The notes beneath the pieces are model-generated. The model saw nothing but the letters and a program-made list of their open reading frames with translations. It did no database searches and had not been told where the DNA came from. A stretch of DNA of 64,000 bases from Paratinospora sagittata (lineage: Eukaryota > Streptophyta > Magnoliopsida > Ranunculales > Menispermaceae). Each line of letters begins with the position of its first letter. Position 1 is the stretch's first letter. The translations under genes were made by a program, and so were the position numbers. Location: assembly GCA_035771175.1 (NCBI GenBank), contig CM069590.1:61605997-61669996 (forward strand). Direction: 5' to 3'. Positions 1 to 17,880 of the stretch are shown here, one piece after another.

Positions 1-1189
1 AATACTTATGACATGGGGTAATGATGGTAGATCATTTCAGATGTTTGGGAAAATATGACAAAGACCAATAACAGCAATGTTGGGGGAGGGCTGCTTGGGT
101 GTAATTATTGAATGATTTGAAAAGCCAAGACAGCCTGAAAAGTGACAGATTTAGATGATGGAAAGGACTTGAATTTGATTATCTTGATTAAATGTGGCAA
201 AGGATAGAGTTCATTGGCAAACTGAGCTTTCCCAACTCTAGTAGAGATTGGTGATCTAAGGATGATGAAGATGATCAGTACGGCTTATGCTAATCTTAGC
301 GCGAAAACACCAATCCTGGTTCTTTTGCTCACTTTTGCTGATTTTCTCCACTTCTACTTGTGCAAGGATATGGAATTTGAAATTCTCAGAATCTGACACA
401 AGCCTAACACAAAACATGAACATGGTTGAATGTAAGCCTGGAACACCTAAGGGTTTTAATTTTGCAATCTTGCAAATAGGAAAAAAAATACAAGACATCA
501 AGTTAGGTAGCCATGTGCATTGTAGGGAGGAGAATATAACAATTATATCGTCTCTGTGTTCCTCTTGCAATTTCTCATGAGGTATAATCTCTTTAGTAGA
601 GGAAATTGTCCTCGAGGGTGTGTTGGAGGTGTTAGTTTAGCAGCTTTCTGTTTTGGCTTTAAAGAATCTTGTATTCTGTAGCTGGATCTATCCCTGGAGT
701 ACTTCTGGTTCTCCAACCCATGTATATCATTTTTATCTATTCTAATATATATACAATTTCTTTTTGTTTCAGAGGGTGAATCTATCAAGCTTGATCAACC
801 ATTAACTAGTAATCCAAATATGGGTGTTTCCTATAAAAAAAAAATGAAAACCAAAAGGTGCAAGGATCAACAGCCAAGAGAACAGCACAAGGAGTGCTAA
901 GCCCAAAACAAGAGCCTGCCCTAAGAGCAAGAGCACTACAATAAACTAGACCAGTTCTGAATCCAATCAGACAAAGAGAAACCCCCAGCTAAAGTGGAAC
1001 AACTAATCCACCTTAGACACCTCCCACACTTCATAACCCTCCTTACCCACATTCTCGAACACCCATGCGTTACACTGCAAAGTTAATGACCCTACCGATA
1101 TCCTTAATTCTCCTATCCACCCGTATCTTGTTAGGGAGTGTGAGGAAGTGGCGGCTGCAACTACGAGGGGATTTAAGAAGCCTGATCAT
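1..1189. other. Left-edge spacer, no supported gene
   Basis: Short open frames occur on both strands but none shows a recognisable domain or a convincing splice pattern. The right end probably still belongs to the LINE remnant that follows. This could be intron of the gene whose last exon ends at 3089, but I cannot show that. Confidence 0.4.
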
Positions 1190-1540
1190 ATGTATTTCCC
1201 AATGCTTCCAGATTTTCAAAGAAAACTCACAGTAGAAAAAGTACGATCAATTGATTCTCTGTCCTTGAGGCACAAAACGCAGCAGTGAGGGGACAACATT
1301 TGATTGGGAAACCTCTTCTGCAGCTGATCAAAGGTACAGAGTTTGCCATGAGCCAACAACCAACCAAACACCATAATTTTGGACGGAACATAAGCTTCCC
1401 AAATGAAAGAGGCAAAAGAGGACTCGGGAAAGGACTGATAATCAATTAATGTTGACTGATCTGCTGTAGTTTTCAACACTTGATATAGCTTTGTACCACT
1501 TGTCATGATAATCTCTTTCCTGCCAAGGATTCTGAGAGTT
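1150..1540 (-). mobile_element. LINE fragment (zf-RVT region)
   Basis: The minus-strand frame shows the zinc-binding segment found at the end of plant LINE reverse transcriptases: WEAYVPSKI, then FGWLLAHGKL, then SPHCCVLC. After a one-frame shift near 1245 it continues as FFYCEFSLKIWKHW, the usual second half of the zf-RVT pattern. No poly(T) marking a 3' tail and no target-site duplication were found, so this is an old, broken copy. The same protein region occurs in the LINE copies at 43.4 and 53.0 kb, but the sequence here is clearly a different family member. Confidence 0.75.
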
Positions 1541-2779
1541 TAACATATATGGTCTAGATTCCACACACACAATTCAATATCTTGGGCACCTCGACCAATT
1601 GAAGATAATGGTTGCCGACTTGAAGACATTTGAGTTAGCATAAGACTTCGATTTATTTGGAATTGGTGCAAAAACATAATTTGTTTGGCTGTACACTTAA
1701 ACATTCGTAAAACTTTGATGACCATGAGCAGACAAAGAGCTTGGCCTGTTTAGGGATCCACAATAAACCCATTTAAATCTGGTTCAATTTTCTCAGTTTT
1801 GTCAAGCAAAGTTTAGTTCGTTTATGTCCATTGGATGCTTGACCTTTTGAAACATTTGTCACTTGACTTATTTTTCTGTCTTTTTTACTTTGTGGTAATT
1901 ATCATGCGATAGGCATTTGAAAAGAGTTTACATACATGTTCCATTTTCTCTGCTTAAAATTGTTTCTTACAACAATAGAAAGTGCTAAGTTTGTAAGTAC
2001 AGTTTATAGACCTAGGGTGAATTTCATCCTTGACAATTTACTTATAGCTCGTTAAGCTAAATATATGGATAGCAAAAAATCTAAAAACGCAAAAAACAAA
2101 AACAAACAGTTAAAGAAGCTTCATTTCTTCACTCATACATCTGTTGTGAATTCTGAGACATCTTGAGCCAGGATAGAGTAAACCTTTATATCCATCTCTA
2201 TGTATGCAAGTGGACCAGTCATTGCTGCCCTGCATTATGACATCATGAAAATGTAGAGAAAATCACTTGAACGTTCTCATAGACCTGTCTAGGACTATTC
2301 ATGATGATTGGCTCTTGGTCACTGTTCTAATGGAAAGCAGTGCTCATACAATAACTTACCAGTTGAAGGTTTAAAACAACATAAATAATGATGTTAAAGA
2401 CAGTTTGACATTACTGCCAAAGAATCCAGGACACTTTCCAAACCATATTGTATTATTCAGTTTTTATTAGTCATAAATTGCTCGTATTCATTTACATCTC
2501 GACTCCTTTCTCAATTTCTTAGGGTTGGTTTCATGAATTCAAATTTGGGTTCACGTTTAATATGATCTGACAAACTTTTACACTAATTATCAGATATCTA
2601 ACGCAATCCTCTTTCTTTGCCCGCACTTGAGATGGGCTTTGTATAATATAAAGGTATACAAAAATGCCCAGCACAGGCAGAATTTCTTAATTGTCTACAT
2701 GATAGTAATAATTTAGTTGTGGCAATCTCTTCTTCCTTTGTTCTACCCCAACTACTAAAGTTTCTAGATGCCATTGCAG
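1541..2779. other. Spacer or intron, no coding signal
   Basis: AT-rich sequence without a supportable exon. It ends in a good splice acceptor (pyrimidine-rich stretch, then TTGCAG at 2774-2779) leading into the exon at 2780, so at least its right part is probably intron of that gene. Confidence 0.45.
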
Positions 2780-3089
2780 GATGATGGAGAATGGTCTACT
2801 ACCAATAGAAGTGGCGAAGAAAGTCTACGTGAAGAAACAGAACAAGAAGAACCAGCAACAGAGGCTGAACTCGCCAATCGAAGCCATCGCGTCAGTGAAG
2901 AAAACAAACCAGTCTGTTTCAGTTAAGAAAAGCACAACCTCCCCATCTTCCTCAGCTAAGACAAAGACTTTGGAATCTAAGAAAACCGTGTTGAATCAGT
3001 CCAAGAAACGCAAGGTGGGAGCGGAGGAGGACCGGTCATACGATGATGATGACTTTGTTGCCTTGGCTAAGAAAAAAGCAAAGAAATAG
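2780..3089 (+). CDS. 3'-terminal exon of an unidentified Lys-rich nuclear-type protein
   Basis: I do not recognise this gene. A splice acceptor at 2778-2779 precedes an open frame of 102 codons that ends in TAG at 3087-3089. The encoded end is very rich in Lys, Ser, Thr and Gln, carries a classical basic nuclear-localisation type motif KKRKV near residue 75, then an acidic DDDD run and a final basic tail AKKKAKK. That pattern suggests a chromatin, DNA-repair or nucleolar protein tail. The first ATG (2781) directly follows the acceptor, so the true start is probably in an upstream exon. A second frame, starting GATGATGGAG, is also open for about 50 codons after the acceptor but ends earlier. 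Upstream exons were not found in the window. Confidence 0.5.
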
Positions 3090-3109
3090 AACTCAAGAAG
3101 ACCACACTC

Positions 3110-5160
3110 ACTAGTCACGTTTAGTTTACTACTAATTCTGATGTTTCCTGGCACTGCTCTGCCCTGCCAATCAATCTCACTTGTAACCAGCCATTTAACC
3201 GTTCAGTCCCTTTTGGGTATTTAACAAGCCCCCAATAATATTTCAAATTCCAACATTATTGTCTTTGATTTATTATGATTGTGGACTCTGTAGAGAAAGC
3301 TCCTAGAATTCAAAGTGTTCATATCATAAATTATAATATATGGATAGGATTATCTCTTTCAGTGTTGAATTCAGGTTTTTTTTTTTTAAATGGGACCCAT
3401 GTTTGATTCTTGCGTGTTTTCTATCTGGAAATTGGACTGCAATGCAGCAAATGGCCAGTTAGTCCGCATTGACACACATACCTTTGAAGTCTTCTCTTTT
3501 GGTCCTTGACTGCATGGCTGTTCATATTATGTAACTCGTGGAATATGTATATCACAGTCACAACTGGGCGAGTAAGGAAATCCTGAAATCTAGTGCTTTT
3601 CAAGCCATTATCTAGTGTTAAAAGGACTTGAAAAATATACTCAAAGTTATACTTATGTTGACGTGGCAAAATATTACGTCACCACATCAATAAAATATCA
3701 CATAGAATAAATAGATATTGAGTTAAAATAGTCTTTTTCAATGTAACTATTATCATTTATTGTCAAGCTAAGATGACAAAAAAAAAAATTAGACACTGTC
3801 AACATGACCTATTTTTAAAGGGTCTCTTGAATGGTTATTCTATTGTTCATTCAACAAATTAATAAAATAAAATAAAATATTTTATGAGTTTGATTGGATT
3901 TAATAAAATAAAATAAAAATATTTAACAGCTCGTCAAAATGTGTATTTTAAATAAAAGCATTGAAGAATATTTTTTAACTTGATTGTCTATTAAATAATA
4001 TTTTAAATCATATAGAAAGTAAATTCATTAGTATTGATGAAATGACACTTTCTTTTAAAACACAACCCGTACCCGTGTTATAATATAAGTGTGCAAAACA
4101 GCTAATATTTATTTAGATAACTGTATATAGATAAATATTAGAAAAAAAAAAATTTATTGACATTTGCAAAGTGAGAAGAAAAGGTAATATTAGTAATTTA
4201 GTATGAACATAAGTATGTTTTTGCTTACAAGTTTTTATTTGAAGTGTTCTTTTATGAAAAACTTGACCATCCTTCATATATATCTTTTAACTCATGCTGA
4301 TATAAGTACAAGTTGTATTAACGTGTATATGAGCATCAAGCGTGCACGTTTCTTGTGCAATCTCCCCCAAACCACGCGGATTCACCACTCCACCGCATTG
4401 CACTTGTGATAAAAAGAAAAGAAAAAATCATATAAAGACATTAACAAAAAAACAAGGAAAAAGGCAACGGTTACCTCTTTACAACGCAAATTAAAATAAA
4501 AAAGAAAAGAAAAGCTAATAAATAACTTGAGGGATAAGAAATTAATTCAGCGATCCTACGTAACCGATCTTCAAAGTTTGTAAAGTTTTACTGCCTTTTG
4601 TTATTTGCTTAACAGATGAACAAAATTAAAATCGTTTGGCAATTTTAATTAATTGATGAATTTTAAAACAATTATCATGATTTAGAAGCAGTTAATATCT
4701 GGTATATATATATCATTCTTTGAAGGGAGCAACTAAACATACCACAAATTTTAATATTTCTACTACACCTCAAAAAAATATTTTTTTTTAAAAAAATACT
4801 CTTGTATGATTTGTCTAAACTACCCTCAAATTAATTTTTTTTTCGTCTAACTCTATCTTTACTAAATTTACTCTATCATAAACTCATACACTATTCGTCA
4901 TCTTCGTCCCAAAAACTCTAAATCCTTTATTTTCTTCTTATAAACCCTAAACCATTCTTCCATTCTAATGTTCTTACTACTTTATTTTCAAACCCTACTT
5001 CCCCTAAACACTCTTTATAAGATTTTACAGTCATTTTTTATGTATTTTTTAGTAGTTTTTTCAAGTGTGTAGAAACCTCCAAGCAATCAAAACATTCAAT
5101 TTTCACACTATGTAAAAGCACAATGACGGGGTGATTCAAGTTGGGGGCAAAATTTAGCAA
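3110..5160. other. AT-rich intergenic spacer
   Basis: Very AT-rich DNA with homopolymer A and T runs and no supportable coding exon. The first 200 bases are probably 3' UTR of the preceding gene. The right end runs into the fold-back repeat. Confidence 0.6.
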
Positions 5161-5162
5161 TC

Positions 5163-5730
5163 TTGTTGAATTTTTTACGGTTTTTTTTGTGTGTGTATAT
5201 TCTGAGTTTTAAATAAAAAAATTTGTCATTAGTTTGTGCCTGTTTGCCCGAACCTATGACAGAAGGTTCGGTTGGGTCTAACCGAACCTAATATTTTAAG
5301 ATTTTTTTCAAGGAGATGCCTCTCTAGTAAATTATGATGGCGGTCTAGCTTGTTTGTTGATATTTTTTATGATTTTCGATATAATTTGTATGTTGACGCA
5401 CTGTTAACCTCTGTATTGTTGTCTATCAGTGGCAAACGGTACATCGACGCTCAAATGAGGTGGAAGGTACGTCAAAATGGGCTCATATCGCATCAAGTAC
5501 CATGAATGTATAATTACCACCTGAATATCTTTAAAAATAATTAAAAATATAAGGTTCGGTTGGACCTGACCAAAGCTAATACATAAGTTCGGCCGGACCC
5601 AACCGAACTTAATATATAGGTTCTGTCCTATTCAAGTGAACCTTTTGTCATAGGTTCGGATACACAGGCTCGAATCGATGACGATTTTTTTTTTCATTTA
5701 AAACCCAGAGTACACAAAAAAATTACAAAA
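5163..5730. repeat. Large imperfect inverted repeat (fold-back element)
   Basis: The left arm (about 5163-5290) contains TTTTTTGTGT, GAGTTTTAAAT, GTCAT, then CCCGAACCTATGACAGAAGG. The reverse complement of the right arm (about 5585-5730) contains the same blocks in the same order, including CCGAACCTATGACAAAAGG. Three copies of a GGTTCGG...CCGAAC mini-palindrome lie at 5263-5289, 5552-5577 and 5585-5610. The spacer between the arms is about 300 bases and has no supportable ORF. The outer limits are unclear; weaker complementarity may extend toward 4750 and 6070. Likely a non-autonomous fold-back DNA transposon; no target-site duplication was identified. Confidence 0.6.
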
Positions 5731-8010
5731 AAACTCATCAAAGATTGTCAAACTCAATTTGAAGATGGTTCGAGTTAGGGTTCATTTTTGGATGAGAAAT
5801 ATGAGAATAACGATGTCGATCGTGTTGATGAAGAAGAACGTTTGTGGATTAAGTACCGAAGAAGAAGAAAAAGAAGAACAGAGGGAGTAAATCAAGAGAA
5901 GAAGAACATTTAAGGTTTCTTAGAAAAGAGGAAATAAAAAAGGAAAGAGAGTTTTTTTTTTTTTTTTTGTTTAAATGAGGTTAGTTTACTAAGTTTTAGG
6001 CATTTTTTTGGGGCAAAAAAAAGAGGATAAGAATTCGGTGGGATAATAAAAGTATATATAGTATGGGAAGTAATACTTGTGTATTTTCTAACTAATTTAT
6101 CTTTATATTTTTAGTTTAATGAATAACAAAACTCGTTGTTTTTATTTCTCACTTCTCTGTCATATATCAAATTCACTAATGTCAATAATAGGTAAAGTAC
6201 CCCTTTTTAAATTCGTTCTACAAGAACTTTTCTTTCTTAATTTAATTTTTTTTTTGTTTTTCATGTAATATTTTTATCTTTCGGTCGAGTCTAATTAGCG
6301 TTTGAACACAACAAAAGTATTGAGCAGCTCTCTCTAAGTGGATACGACTAAAATAGAGATAAGTTTTGATTATGAGACCTTTATCTTTTAATTATCTTTA
6401 ATACATATCTCAATCATTTGTGTTGCATCACATTGAATTATTTATAAGTACTTTTATATAACCTATTAGCTGTTAAATAAGCTGAAGTAGTAGCAGCCGC
6501 CAGTTATAGCCCTCCATCTTCTTTTTTTTTAATACGTTTTCATAATTAAGCTGATCTCTCAAGTAATAATTAATTAAGGGGATGATGCGTTTCTCACCAC
6601 TTACAAAATTAATGTTAGTTGATAAAATACTTGAACTTTTCAACTTTAAAAAATATATTTTAATTCAGTCGTCCAGCTTGTTTCGAAGATTGTGATCTAA
6701 TGAGGTTAGTGTAATTGACCCAAACCCAAACCCAAACCCCATGTGTAAAAAGATTCAATTCATTCATTTAATTAAAGAAACGTACCCTCTATCCTTAAAT
6801 GATATCACATGCGCTAGCTCCTTTTTCCAACATATTTTCTTTTATTTATCCAGCTGTTCTTGTCCTTCGGGTAATTTATAAATATAATGATCTTCTCATC
6901 TACAATTTTGTAATATCATATTCTAAAGTTAATTAATATCATAGATTATAAATGTCTAGTTCTAAGATGATCATAGATTATAATTTTTGTTGACAAATTT
7001 CAATTTAACTAAATGGAAGAACTTGAGAAGTTCTATAATTGATATAGAATTATTCCACAAGATGGCTATGACAGTTTTTTTTTCAATGTTTTTTATTTTA
7101 TTTTTTGTATTGAATGATTGGAAAACTTGACCCATCCTTTGTTTTGAGAATGAACTCCAATGTTTAGTTTGTATATAAGAATGGGTCCATTATTCATGGC
7201 TGAGTCTATCTATGTTTGAATTAGCTATAGCTCGATTATCATATGTAATTGAAACAATTATCTTCTCAAATTCAAGACTAATTCAGATACTAATTTTTTT
7301 TTCTCGAGGTTAACATGAGTTTGTATTCTAAATATTTTGTATCTATATTATTTATAAAGTTAATATTTTTTATTGACAATATACTGCTTTTATTATAATT
7401 TCAATAATATTATTTTTTTTATCTATTAAAAATTTTATTTTCTAACTCATTATAAACATAAAGGATATTTTTGAAACAATTAATCTAACCAATCTATTTT
7501 TTTAATTTCTACCTTTTTTTTATGTTTATTTTAACTAACACATGTACCTGATAAGACTTAATCTTTTAATATAATTTTAAAATTAAATTAAAATAAATAT
7601 AAATTATAAGACATAACTGTCAATCACTATAACGCATATGCGCATTTGTTATTAATAATATATATATATATATAAAGATTTAAAAACCTTTTTAATTTTT
7701 TCTCACTTAAGGATTAACTTTTAATTAGTGTGATTTTAGAAATTATATCAACTCATCAATAATGTAATAATCAGACTTTGATAAGTTAATTTTTTTAAAG
7801 TCAACTTGGAATGAAGCAATTGTTTTGAAAGGAAGTCAATGGTGTTCCCCAAGACTTCATCAAAACCATGTTCCAAATAAACGATTTCCCCATCAAAACA
7901 TCAAATCATAAAAAAGCAAAAGTGAGAAAAAAAGAAGAAGAAGAAGGTTATCAAGTAATATAATAAATATATCAAAAATCATGAAATAAGAGCTCACCCT
8001 TGTATAAAAG
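5731..8010. other. AT-rich intergenic spacer
   Basis: No gene supported. It contains (GAA)n-like purine tracts near 5860 and 7935, a CCCAAA triple repeat near 6720, and a short (TA)n run near 7660. Confidence 0.6.
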
Positions 8011-8016
8011 AAAAAT

Positions 8017-8266
8017 CACGTGTTGCTCATCAACAAAATAAAAAAAAATGTGTGTCGGAGAAAAATAAAATCATTATTAATTAATCCAAAAAAAATAAAA
8101 AAAAATCTAAAGAATAGGTCAGCCTAAGTGGCGAAACAAACGCCCCGTGTTGTGGAAGCTGCGAAAACACGCGTTAGAGAACCTAACGGCTAACGACGAC
8201 AATAGACCTTTAGAACTCGTATTATAATATTAACTTGCTACAGAGGCCACGAAACCTGGACACGTG
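8017..8266 (+). promoter_or_regulatory. Two G-box motifs upstream of the CPK gene
   Basis: Perfect CACGTG palindromes lie at 8017-8022 and 8261-8266, about 960 and 715 bases before the kinase start codon. G-boxes are known binding sites for bZIP and bHLH factors and are common in ABA- and light-responsive promoters. A regulatory role here is inferred from position only. Confidence 0.35.
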
Positions 8267-8655
8267 TTCATGGTTTTGTGGACCATTTCGTTCAATTATC
8301 AGCTCTGATGCTGGTTGTAACTTGTTACAGTACCATCACGAATACCGCATCAATATTCCCTAACTCAGTCGCATCTCGAATAATAGGGTGACGCGTGTTC
8401 ACTACTAGAGAAAAGTAGACATCATTATCCGGTACTCCACGTAGCAACATATTAAACCGCTCCGAGAAATAGAATCCAATAATCGATCAATGTAATTGAA
8501 ACAGAGGTGAAGAAGGAAGGAGGAACAATAAGAAAGCGAAAATGGAAAACAAAATAAATAAATAAATAGATAAACGTAGATTTTGATTTGAAATAAAAAT
8601 TTATAATGTTTTGGTGAAAAATTATTTTGGGTCCAACACAGGGGGGGCGCCTCTG

Positions 8656-8700
8656 AAGCGCCTCTCTCCTTCCCCTCTCTTTCTTTCTTTCTTTCTCAGA
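8656..8700 (+). promoter_or_regulatory. Pyrimidine-rich tract, probable 5' UTR
   Basis: A long CT-rich stretch with a TTTC tetranucleotide run lies about 300 bases before the kinase ATG. Such pyrimidine patches are typical around plant transcription starts and 5' UTRs. No clear TATA box was assigned. Confidence 0.35.
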
Positions 8701-8853
8701 GAGAAAAAAAATAAAATAAAAGAAAAAAAAGATTCAACCTTTGACCACCAAAACTCCAAAACTGCTCTTTCATATCATCTTCCACCTATCTACTACAAAC
8801 CTTCCTAATATCTAAGCAACTTGTCTGTAATTCCCGTGTTGATTTGCTGTATT

Positions 8854-8856
<3 letters not shown>

Positions 8857-8909
<53 letters not shown>
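8857..8909. repeat. (AT)26 microsatellite in the CPK leader
   Basis: An uninterrupted AT dinucleotide run of about 52 bases ends 71 bases before the kinase start codon. It is therefore probably in the 5' UTR or at the transcription start, where length changes could affect expression. Confidence 0.9.
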
Positions 8910-8913
<4 letters not shown>

Positions 8914-8979
8914 TCTAATTTTGGAGTGTGCAAAGATTCTAATGTTGTGAGATTTTACGGTGATTTGTTTCTGGAAATC

Positions 8980-16205
<7,226 letters not shown>

Positions 16206-17019
16206 AGTTCAAGAGCTGAAGAAAGATTAAAAAGGTATGGAGACATCAGAAAAGAGGGGAGTGATGTGGTGGTGGTGGTGATAAATCTTTTTCATGATTT
16301 ATTATCAGAAGAGATTATTGCACTCAAACTGATCGTTGCACTTCTTGTATTCTCCGACCACACGAAGAAAATCCCATGCTTTTGTCGAAGGGCATTGCAT
16401 CAGGCTTCGGAAGATGTTAGCCTATAAAAGGGTGTTTTATTACCTTTGTGATGATTGTGTCTGTAATTACATGGGTTCCCCTCCCCAGCAATGTATATCC
16501 CTCGGCGTGTCCTTTCCACGTGTAATGTAACCGAGTCCAAATCACTCAATGCAATGTTTTGTATCGTGTGCTTTACTTATAAACTTGTGTTGTTGTCCTT
16601 TTTAAACCCTTGTTTGAAAAGAATAGAAAGAGGCTTCAATATCATTTCATTTACCTTATTAAAGAAACTGCTATTGATTGAATGCTCATCAGTGCAGCAA
16701 CGGAAATAATGTTAAACGCAGATGGAAGGGTAATAACTTCACGCAATGAATGACAGAATGAGCCAATGAGCCGAGATCAGAAGGTCATGCTGGCTCTAGT
16801 TTGAAACATCTTGCGATGCATAGTTCCAATTTTTTTAAGAAAGAAAAAGGCAGCCGAGGCCAGGAAGATTTGAAAGAAGCAAGAGAAGCAAAAAGTGTTT
16901 GAAAAGAACTTTTTCTCTGTTCAACCCATGCTTCCTTTGTTAGTGGGTGCTGATAGAATTTTTTTGTTTTTGTTTTAGTGAACAGTTCCGTCCAAGTAGC
17001 AACAACTCAATGCATCTGA
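16206..17019. other. CPK 3' UTR and downstream spacer
   Basis: No coding frame supported. The first few hundred bases are likely 3' UTR of the kinase gene. The region then runs to the truncated LINE. Confidence 0.5.
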
Positions 17020-17032
17020 GAAATGGGCTCAA

Positions 17033-17566
17033 TACTGGCCATTTGTTCTTTGGCTGTCCCTTTGCAGTGCATATTTGGAATGAATGACAATCTAAACTTG
17101 GAATTTGTTTCTCTACCTCGGTCTAGTTTGAAGATGCTATGATGATCCCTCGTATTAATGGTGTTAATGAGAAGCAAGTTAAGATTATGCATTCAGCTTT
17201 TTGAAAACAATTTGGATGATTTGGTTAAAACGCAACCGTCGAATCTTTGATGATTGTGTTAAGACAGTGAAAGATGTTTGGAATAAAATAATAATTTTAA
17301 CTAGTTCATGGTTAATAACCTTTAAGATTAATAGAGACTTTCTTATTAATAATTGAATTAGAAATTAGGAAGAGTGTTTGAAATAATTTCTTTATATTTT
17401 TTCCCGAGTATGGGGTGTTAAAGAAAATAGTATGGGGTGTTAAATTAATTTTCTTTTCTGCGTGAAATTTTGAGTACCTCCCATGCTCCTTTATGCATTT
17501 CTCAGCTTTTTAATTATTAATATATCCTTGTTGTTTATTCTCAAAAAAAAAAAAAAAAAAAAAAAA
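17033..17566 (+). mobile_element. 5'-truncated LINE 3' end with poly(A)
   Basis: Translating the plus strand with a few frameshifts gives HLFFGCPF and later WLKRNRRIFDD...VWNK, the end of a plant LINE reverse transcriptase. It is followed by a 3' UTR and a 24-A tail at 17543-17566. A 13-base target-site duplication flanks it, GAAATGGGCTCAA at 17020-17032 and GAATTGGGCTCAA at 17569-17581 (one mismatch). The protein end resembles the LINEs at 41.8 and 51.4 kb, so they are probably one family. Confidence 0.8.
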
Positions 17567-17880
17567 GGGAATTGGGCTCAAGCACATAGCAGATGATACT
17601 AATACTAATGTTGAAAATTGGATTGGATCTTCAGCATCAATTTGAGAGCAAGTTTTGTTACACCTCTTTTAACCATCTAGTAATCATACATGTCACACAG
17701 CCACTCAACAGACTCACCTGGCAAAACAGAATACAATTTGCCAAAGCTAGCGCAAGGAAGGCCAAATGCACAATTTAATGTAATTTTGTAAAAGTCAAAT
17801 CGTTAGGCAAGAGGCTAGCCAGCTAGTAGAGAATACTCATCGCCATGCCGATGGTGAGAGAGGAGAGACCTGAAGATTCC

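Noticed and set aside
287..580. 97-codon plus-strand ORF with a hydrophobic start
   Set aside because: No domain, and it overlaps an equally long ORF on the other strand. Looks like chance.
1037..1220. Plus-strand open frame reading like an exon (PTDILNSPIHPY ... PDHMYFPMLPDF)
   Set aside because: The opposite strand reads as the LINE zf-RVT continuation (CEFSLKIWKHW), and no good splice donor was found for the plus frame, so it is probably an antisense shadow.
6719..6740. CCCAAA repeats resembling telomere DNA
   Set aside because: Only three copies, and the unit is not the plant telomere CCCTAAA.
8926..8979. Upstream in-frame ATG of the CPK gene
   Set aside because: Would hide the MG..C acylation signal typical of the family at the N-terminus.
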